Origin: Alistipes sp.
Lineage (GTDB): Bacteria; Bacteroidota; Bacteroidia; Bacteroidales; Rikenellaceae
DNA length: 10,536 nucleotides
Assembly (NCBI GenBank): GCA_017391435.1
Contig: JAFOYS010000377.1
Span: 1 to 10,536 of the forward strand
Direction: 5' to 3'
This document shows positions 6,085 to 10,536 of this stretch, piece by piece; the first letter of the stretch is position 1, and every line of letters begins with the position of its first letter. The translations under genes were made by a program, and so were the position numbers. Under the pieces are notes generated by a model. It saw only the letters and a list, made by a program, of their open reading frames with translations. It ran no database searches and had not been told where the DNA came from.

Positions 6085-8142
6085 ATGAAAAAATTGTTTT
6101 TGATGCTCTGCCTATCGTTGGCTCTTAGTTGTACAAAGGACTTTGAGCAGGGCGTAGCCGTAGAGCAGCAGCAAGCAGCAAAGATTATCCGACTCTCGGA
6201 CAATAATGTTGCTGGAAGTGTTATTGTTCGCTTTGATAGTGAGGCAATTACCCGTGTTGAGGCTGGCGTGTCTCGTACCGAGTCTACCCGCTCGGGTATT
6301 GAGAGTTTTGACTCTGTTCTTGATATGGTCGGAGCGGTTAAGATGGAGCGTGTCTTTGTCTCTAACCGTTTTGAGGAGCGTCTGCGTAGCGAGGGTATGC
6401 ACTGCTGGTATGTTGTCTACTTTGATCAGAGTGTAGATATTGAGAAGGCTGCAGCGCAGTTTGCAGAGGTAAGCGAGGTGGCTGTAGTTCAGCTCAACTC
6501 TCGTCTTGACAATATTGGTGGAGAGCAGAGCGCAGTGGCAACTGCACAGAACTATGACGCGCCAACAACCCGCGCTAAGCTCTACCCAGCATTTAACGAT
6601 CCAGATCTTGAAAAGCAGTGGCACTATATTAATATTGGTGATACAAGTGTCTTCTCTGGAGTTAAGAAGGGTGCAGATATCAACGCTGGTGAGGCGTGGG
6701 ATATCACTGCTGGTGACAAGCGCATTATTGTAGCGGTTATTGACAATGTTGTTAAGCCTACACACCCAGACCTTGCTGCAAATATGTGGGTAAATGAGGC
6801 AGAGAAGAACGGTGTTGCTGGTAAGGATGACGATGGCAACGGATATGTTGACGATATCAACGGCGTAAACTTTGTAACTCACCAGGTAGATGGCTCAATA
6901 ACCCTTGTAGAGAACCTCTCTGACCACGGTACACACGTAGGTGGTACAATCTCTGCTGTGAACAACAACGGTATTGGTGGTTGTGGTGTTGCAGGTGGTA
7001 CTGGTAAGGGTGACGGTGTTCGTCTGATGTCTTGTCAGACCTTCCACGAGCTTCCATCAACAGATCCACGCTTTAACTCTTGGCCAACAGGTACAGATAC
7101 AGGTGCAGCGCGTGCATTCCAGTATGCAGCAGACAATGGTGCTGCTATTGCAAACTGTAGCTGGGGATATCCTGGTAGATATACCTCTGATGCTGTCTTT
7201 ACTCCGCAGAATAGCGCAGTAAGAAAGGCTATTGACTACTTTACAAAGTATGGTGGTGGCGATGTTCTGGAGGGCGGTATTCCAATCTTTGCTGCTGGTA
7301 ACAGCAAGTTTGACTATCCAAGCTACCCAGGTGCTTATCGTGACTATATCAGCGTGACTGCAATGAGTTGTGATTATACTCCTGCATACTATACAAACTA
7401 TGGTCCTGGTTCGACTCTTGCTGCACCAGGTGGAGACTATCTGCAGAAGTACTGGACAGACAACTTCTCTGGTAAGGATAACTCAAGTGTCTACTCAACC
7501 ACTTATATGGATGGTACCACATATGGATATATGCAGGGTACATCAATGGCTTGCCCGCACGTGAGTGGTATTGCAGCCTTGGCTATATCTCACGCACTGC
7601 AGTTGGGTAAGAAGCTTACAACGCTTGAGCTCCGCGATATCTTGGTTTGCTCTACACACGATATTGACAGATACTGTACAGGGTCGAAAAATTCACTTAA
7701 TGGCAATCAGGTGGTGCCACTGCAGCTCTCTACCTTTAAGAACAAGATGGGTGTCGGATATATTGACGCATTCAAGGCTCTTATGAATGTTGAGGGTATT
7801 CCTTGTGTTACCATCCGCACAGGCTATCGTTTGAGCTTGGATATTACTGATGTTATCGGTGGTAATCCTACAGGTATGACAGACTCGTCTGGCGACTCTA
7901 CAATCACAGTATCTATGTCGCAGGCAGACCGTCAGAAGCTCGGTGTTGAGGGCGATATTGTTGTCTCAAAGACCGGTAAGTTGCAGCTCAAGTGTACCAA
8001 GCCAGGTTCGGCAATTATCTCAATATCATTTATTGCAGGTGGTACAAGCGTGGGTAGCAATGAGGCTACAGGCGGTATGCTTATTACTCGCAAAATGGCA
8101 ATCCTCTCTCGTTCATTTGGCACAAATGGCGGATGGTTGTAG
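6085..8142 (+). CDS. S8 (subtilisin-like) serine protease lipoprotein
   Basis: Secreted, lipid-anchored endopeptidase of 685 residues. The N terminus is a lipoprotein signal ending ALS-Cys16; TKDFE follows the Cys, resembling the Bacteroidota surface-export signal. Residues about 40-140 look like a pro-region. The catalytic domain spans about 175-570: Asp220 in VAVIDNVV, His281 in DHGTHVGGTIS, oxyanion-hole Asn405 in FAAGN, and Ser487 in GTSMACPHVSG. A DDDGNGYVDD stretch (248-257) resembles a calcium-binding loop and is common in this subgroup. In most family members DTG or DSG contains the catalytic Asp; here it is DNV. The last 115 residues form a beta-rich domain (possibly Ig-like) ending in GGWL. 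The start is fixed by the signal peptide and promoter. It leads an operon with the lipocalin-like lipoprotein 33 bases on. The physiological substrate is unknown. Confidence 0.93.
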   Translation: MKKLFLMLCLSLALSCTKDFEQGVAVEQQQAAKIIRLSDNNVAGSVIVRFDSEAITRVEAGVSRTESTRSGIESFDSVLDMVGAVKMERVFVSNRFEERLRSEGMHCWYVVYFDQSVDIEKAAAQFAEVSEVAVVQLNSRLDNIGGEQSAVATAQNYDAPTTRAKLYPAFNDPDLEKQWHYINIGDTSVFSGVKKGADINAGEAWDITAGDKRIIVAVIDNVVKPTHPDLAANMWVNEAEKNGVAGKDDDGNGYVDDINGVNFVTHQVDGSITLVENLSDHGTHVGGTISAVNNNGIGGCGVAGGTGKGDGVRLMSCQTFHELPSTDPRFNSWPTGTDTGAARAFQYAADNGAAIANCSWGYPGRYTSDAVFTPQNSAVRKAIDYFTKYGGGDVLEGGIPIFAAGNSKFDYPSYPGAYRDYISVTAMSCDYTPAYYTNYGPGSTLAAPGGDYLQKYWTDNFSGKDNSSVYSTTYMDGTTYGYMQGTSMACPHVSGIAALAISHALQLGKKLTTLELRDILVCSTHDIDRYCTGSKNSLNGNQVVPLQLSTFKNKMGVGYIDAFKALMNVEGIPCVTIRTGYRLSLDITDVIGGNPTGMTDSSGDSTITVSMSQADRQKLGVEGDIVVSKTGKLQLKCTKPGSAIISISFIAGGTSVGSNEATGGMLITRKMAILSRSFGTNGGWL

Positions 8143-8175
8143 TGTTGTATAATTAGAGAAGAATAGATTTTAGAT

Positions 8176-8655
8176 ATGAAGAAGATTTTAATGGCAGCTG
8201 TGGTTTTGTTGACAGCCGTTGCTGCAACAGGCTGCTTTGGCAAGAGCAATGAGAACCCACTTATCAAGGGCGTTATCGGTCAGTGGCACCTCAAGTCAAA
8301 CCCGCTTATTACAGAAGATACTGAGGGCAGAATTGATGTCTATGTAGAGTTTAAGTCGGACAATACTTTTGACCTCTATCAGAAGGATTTTGCATCTCCT
8401 ACTCGTTATAACCACTTTTCGGGTACCTATCTTATTACCGACAAGATTATCACAGGTAAGTACTCTGATGGTAAGAGTTGGGGTGCTGCAAATGGCTATG
8501 AGGCGTTAATCAATATGGCAGGTCAGCTCTCACTTACCAATGTAGATCTTAGAGACGATGTCTCTATCTATGAGAAGAAGACAATCCCTGCAGATGTTAC
8601 AGCAGCGACTCGTTGCGAAGAGGTAGATAACAGTCAGGTACACCGTTTCTTGTAG
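8176..8655 (+). CDS. Small lipocalin-like lipoprotein
   Basis: A 159-residue exported lipoprotein. Lys-rich start, hydrophobic stretch 5-18 and lipobox VAATGC with Cys20 as the anchored residue. The mature part has the spacing of the Bacteroidota lipocalin-like family: GQWHLKS (35-41), VYVEFKSDNTFDLYQK (55-70), FSGTYLI (81-87) and GKYSDGKSWG (93-102), followed by a probable last strand LSLTNVDL. Such domains are small beta-barrels presumed to bind hydrophobic ligands, but no ligand is known. The motif after Cys20 (FGKSNE) lacks the acidic run of a surface-export signal, so it may face the periplasm. It follows the protease by 33 bases with no terminator between and precedes rsmA by 3 bases. 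A role in helping the protease would be guesswork. Confidence 0.8.
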   Translation: MKKILMAAVVLLTAVAATGCFGKSNENPLIKGVIGQWHLKSNPLITEDTEGRIDVYVEFKSDNTFDLYQKDFASPTRYNHFSGTYLITDKIITGKYSDGKSWGAANGYEALINMAGQLSLTNVDLRDDVSIYEKKTIPADVTAATRCEEVDNSQVHRFL

Positions 8656-8658
8656 TAT

Positions 8659-9444
8659 ATGGCAGAGGTACGCGCCAAGAAGGCGTTAGGTCAACATTTT
8701 CTTACAGACCTTAATATTGCTCAGAAGATCTGTAACTCTCTTACAGAGAGAGTAGAGTCTGATCCGCAGGCGACCCTTGAGGTTGGTTGCGGAATGGGCG
8801 TGCTTACGCAGTATCTGCTTCGCCGAGAGGATATTGTAACTTACGGCGCAGAGATAGATAGCGAGAGCGTTGAGTACCTAAATGCCCACTATCCAGAGTT
8901 CACTCCGCGACTTATTGAGGGAGACTTTCTGAAGATGGATCTGAAGGCTATTTTCCCTCAGGGCGTGCGTATTATCGGAAACTTCCCTTATAACATCTCG
9001 TCGCAGATATTCTTTAAGGTCATCGAGAACCGAGACCTTATCCCACAGTGCGTCGGAATGATTCAGAAGGAGGTCGCTGTGCGTATTGCTGAGCCTCCAG
9101 GCTCGCGTGAGTATGGAATCCTTAGTGTGCTGCTTCAGGCGTGGTACGATATTGAGTATCTGTTTACAGTCTCAGAGAAGGTCTTTAACCCGCCACCAAA
9201 GGTTAAGAGTGCAGTTATTCGTCTGAGTCGTAATAGCACTACTAAGTTGGATTGTGACGAGGCTCTATTTGTAAAGGTTGTCAAGGCCTCATTTGGTCAG
9301 CGAAGAAAGATGCTCAGAAACTCACTTAAGGCGGTCTTTGGAAACTTCGGTGGGGCAGAGCACCCGCTCTTCACTACCCGCGCAGAACAACTCTCTGTGG
9401 CTCAGTTTGTGGAGCTTACTAATTGGGTTGCTGAGCATATGTAG
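8659..9444 (+). CDS. rsmA: 16S rRNA (adenine1518/1519-N6)-dimethyltransferase
   Basis: Cytosolic SAM-dependent enzyme that dimethylates two adjacent adenines near the 3' end of 16S rRNA during small-subunit assembly (also called KsgA). The 261 residues show the whole family pattern: KKALGQHFLTD at the N terminus (7-17), SAM-binding EVGCGMGVLT (41-50, with Cys where most members have Pro), acidic GAEID (63-67), catalytic NFPYNISS (108-115), QKEVAVRI (136-143), FNPPPKVKSAVIRL (176-189) and FGQRRKMLRNSL (212-223). The start is three bases after the lipoprotein stop, so it is probably read from the same transcript. Being at the end of a protease/lipoprotein operon is an odd place for a ribosome-assembly gene, and an internal promoter cannot be excluded. 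A terminator follows. Confidence 0.97.
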   Translation: MAEVRAKKALGQHFLTDLNIAQKICNSLTERVESDPQATLEVGCGMGVLTQYLLRREDIVTYGAEIDSESVEYLNAHYPEFTPRLIEGDFLKMDLKAIFPQGVRIIGNFPYNISSQIFFKVIENRDLIPQCVGMIQKEVAVRIAEPPGSREYGILSVLLQAWYDIEYLFTVSEKVFNPPPKVKSAVIRLSRNSTTKLDCDEALFVKVVKASFGQRRKMLRNSLKAVFGNFGGAEHPLFTTRAEQLSVAQFVELTNWVAEHM

Positions 9445-9495
9445 TAGGTAGTGCCATAGGTTCAGATTTTGTAAGAGTGGTGACTTTTTAGATAA

Positions 9496-9530
9496 AGATG
9501 GCGAGAAACACTGTTTCCCGCCATCTTTTT
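9496..9530. terminator. Shared hairpin terminator between rsmA and the RyR genes
   Basis: AGATGGCG (9496-9503) pairs with CGCCATCT (9519-9526). After an A-C mismatch the stem continues with GAAAC/GTTTC (9505-9509, 9513-9517) and a 3-base loop. Five T follow on the plus side and TTTAT on the minus side, so it can end transcription from both the rsmA operon and the converging pair, whose last stop is at 9532. Confidence 0.88.
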
Positions 9531-9531
9531 G

Positions 9532-9816
9532 CTACTTCTCAATCTTGAAACCCAACTTTAAAATCAACTTCAGAGTACCTATGGCTGTGTTGCGGTCATA
9601 GTCGCGCTCGCTATCTGGTAGCTGCTCGTACTCAACAAGACAAGGGTGCTCCTTTCTCTCATCGTTGCGCTCTGGACCATATCTCCAACCATCACTAATG
9701 CGGCTCTGGGCCCATACATCGTGGACATTCTTTGCCATCTGCTCAATCAGCGGCTCTAACTCAGCGGGCAGATTAACATCCGATAAATCTGCTGGTTTTG
9801 GTGTGTAGGTACTCAT
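9532..9816 (-). CDS. Stand-alone RyR (ryanodine-receptor repeat) domain protein
   Basis: A 94-residue protein that is almost entirely one RyR domain, the fold named from repeats in animal ryanodine receptors and also found alone in bacteria and phages. Conserved positions are all present: YTPKPAD (4-10), LPAELEPLIEQMAKNVHDVW (16-35), RISDGWRYGPERND (39-52), HPCLVEYEQLP (57-67), YDRNTA (73-78) and a final LKLILKLGF helix (82-90). No signal peptide or membrane helix is visible. In animals the repeats lie at domain interfaces; the bacterial function is not established, though a ligand-sensing or protein-contact role has been proposed. ATG 9816 is 3 bases after the upstream gene's stop, so the two form one unit. 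The product name is secure; its role is unknown. Confidence 0.93.
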   Translation of the reverse strand: MSTYTPKPADLSDVNLPAELEPLIEQMAKNVHDVWAQSRISDGWRYGPERNDERKEHPCLVEYEQLPDSERDYDRNTAIGTLKLILKLGFKIEK

Positions 9817-9819
9817 ATT

Positions 9820-10536
9820 TTACTTTTTTGTAGTTTGTAATTTATTCTTAAATAGGTCTATGCTAACCTCAACAACTATGCAGTCATATGCTTGGGTAGC
9901 TTCATCAGCAATCTGTGACCACGAACATAAGCTCTTGTGAGTGTATGTTATGAAATTTTTCTCATTTCCCCTTACAAAACCCATTAGCCTTGTTGCGGAG
10001 TTCCACCTCTCGTGTTCGCACTTTGATACATTGAGCAGGCGCGTAGAGGCAAGTGTATCGGTTTTGTATACCGTTTTCGCCTTGCGAGAAGCAATAATAT
10101 CGGAATACTGACCTATCCCATCTGCATTTACAATGCCTAACAGAGCCATCTTGGTGCCTATATGTAGATCGTTTGAAATATTCTGCTCAACCTTAAAGCT
10201 GATTTCGTTGATTTTGGCTGTACAAAGTTGCACTCCCTCTTTAGGACCAAAATATTGCTTCCAGTATATATCTTCCGGCTTTTCTGTATCATCACTGGCA
10301 TTAATAGCAGCCTGCAACTCGGCTTGCATTTGCTCCGCCTCGGCTTGCGCTGCAGCAGCCACTGCTTTGGCACGCGCCTTTGCCTCTTCAGTAGTAGCCT
10401 TATCAACCTCTGCCTTTGCCCTCTCTGCAGCAGCTTTTGCGGCCTCTGCAGCAGCTATTGCGTAGTTGTAGTGGTAGAGCTTTGCATCGAGCAGAATAGT
10501 CTCGTTGATAATAAGGTCGTAGGTGTATATATCCTC
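9820..10536 (-). CDS. Coiled-coil protein with C-terminal RyR-like module, N terminus missing
   Basis: The frame is open to the window edge, so 238 C-terminal residues are visible; the GTG at 10362 is an internal Val codon. Visible residues 1-25 (starting EDIYTYDLI, then LLDAKLYHY) precede about 50 residues of Ala/Glu/Lys/Arg with almost no bulky hydrophobics, a probable long helix or coiled coil (about 25-77). A mixed alpha/beta stretch of about 95 residues follows. The end looks like a degenerate RyR repeat: CEHERW (173-178), RLMGF (183-187), HKSLCSW (200-206) and AYDCIVV (216-222) correspond to NVHDVW, ISDGW, HPCLVEY and DYDRNTA of the neighbouring protein. Bacterial RyR proteins often carry an EHxRW variant. 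I do not recognise the middle region. The function is unknown, but pairing with a stand-alone RyR protein suggests a common process. Confidence 0.72.
   Translation of the reverse strand, partial: EDIYTYDLIINETILLDAKLYHYNYAIAAAEAAKAAAERAKAEVDKATTEEAKARAKAVAAAAQAEAEQMQAELQAAINASDDTEKPEDIYWKQYFGPKEGVQLCTAKINEISFKVEQNISNDLHIGTKMALLGIVNADGIGQYSDIIASRKAKTVYKTDTLASTRLLNVSKCEHERWNSATRLMGFVRGNEKNFITYTHKSLCSWSQIADEATQAYDCIVVEVSIDLFKNKLQTTKK

Noticed and set aside
6112..6882. 256-codon open frame on the minus strand
   Set aside because: It is exactly antisense to the protease gene. Its translation is rich in Asn, Ile and Cys with no domain, as expected from the complement of biased codons. The plus-strand frame has clear catalytic motifs.
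10133..10465. 110-codon Ala/Ser-rich plus-strand frame
   Set aside because: It mirrors the Ala-rich coiled-coil coding sequence on the minus strand. Low complexity explains its openness.
1..10536. CRISPR array, integrase, transposase or prophage genes
   Set aside because: No regularly spaced direct repeats and no matching protein were seen on either strand.

Overview
The window comes from a member of the Bacteroidota, most likely the order Bacteroidales. Three promoters match the Bacteroidota form (a TTTG box, about 19-20 bases, then TAnnTTTG). Recognisable E. coli-type -35/-10 promoters and strong Shine-Dalgarno sites are absent. The protein families (DUF4230, a lipocalin-like lipoprotein, a surface-type S8 protease lipoprotein) are typical of that phylum. 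The species cannot be named from this sequence.

Left part (1-2777, + strand): the end of a DUF4230 protein, pyroglutamyl peptidase I (pcp), and a 564-residue six-helix voltage-sensor-type ion channel with a non-standard pore and a long C-terminal region. The genes are 10 bases apart and then overlap by 23 bases. A strong intrinsic terminator closes the unit.

Intergenic region (2727-3293): no protein gene. It holds that terminator, GC-rich hairpins that look like a dispersed repeat, a set of nested inverted repeats, and a minus-strand tRNA-Gln(CTG) with its own promoter and terminator.

Middle (3294-5867): a nucleoside:H+ symporter-type MFS transporter on the + strand converges on metK (S-adenosylmethionine synthetase) on the - strand, with a shared hairpin terminator between them. 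The metK leader of about 117 bases contains a convincing SAM-II (metA-type) riboswitch just after a good promoter, so SAM probably controls its own synthesis.

Right-middle (6085-9530, + strand): starting from a promoter back to back with that of metK, an S8 (subtilisin-like) protease lipoprotein with a probable surface-export signal, a small lipocalin-like lipoprotein, and rsmA (16S rRNA dimethyltransferase) only 3 bases further on. A hairpin terminator follows, shared with the converging genes.

Right edge (9532-10536, - strand): two genes 3 bases apart. The downstream one is a 94-residue stand-alone RyR (ryanodine-receptor repeat) domain. The upstream one is cut by the window edge; it has an Ala/Glu/Lys-rich probable coiled coil and ends in what looks like a second, degenerate RyR-like module. 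This pair is the least understood part of the window and the best candidate for an undescribed system. The other notable points are the metK riboswitch with a possible competing stem, the unusual channel pore, and the nested palindromes beside the tRNA gene.
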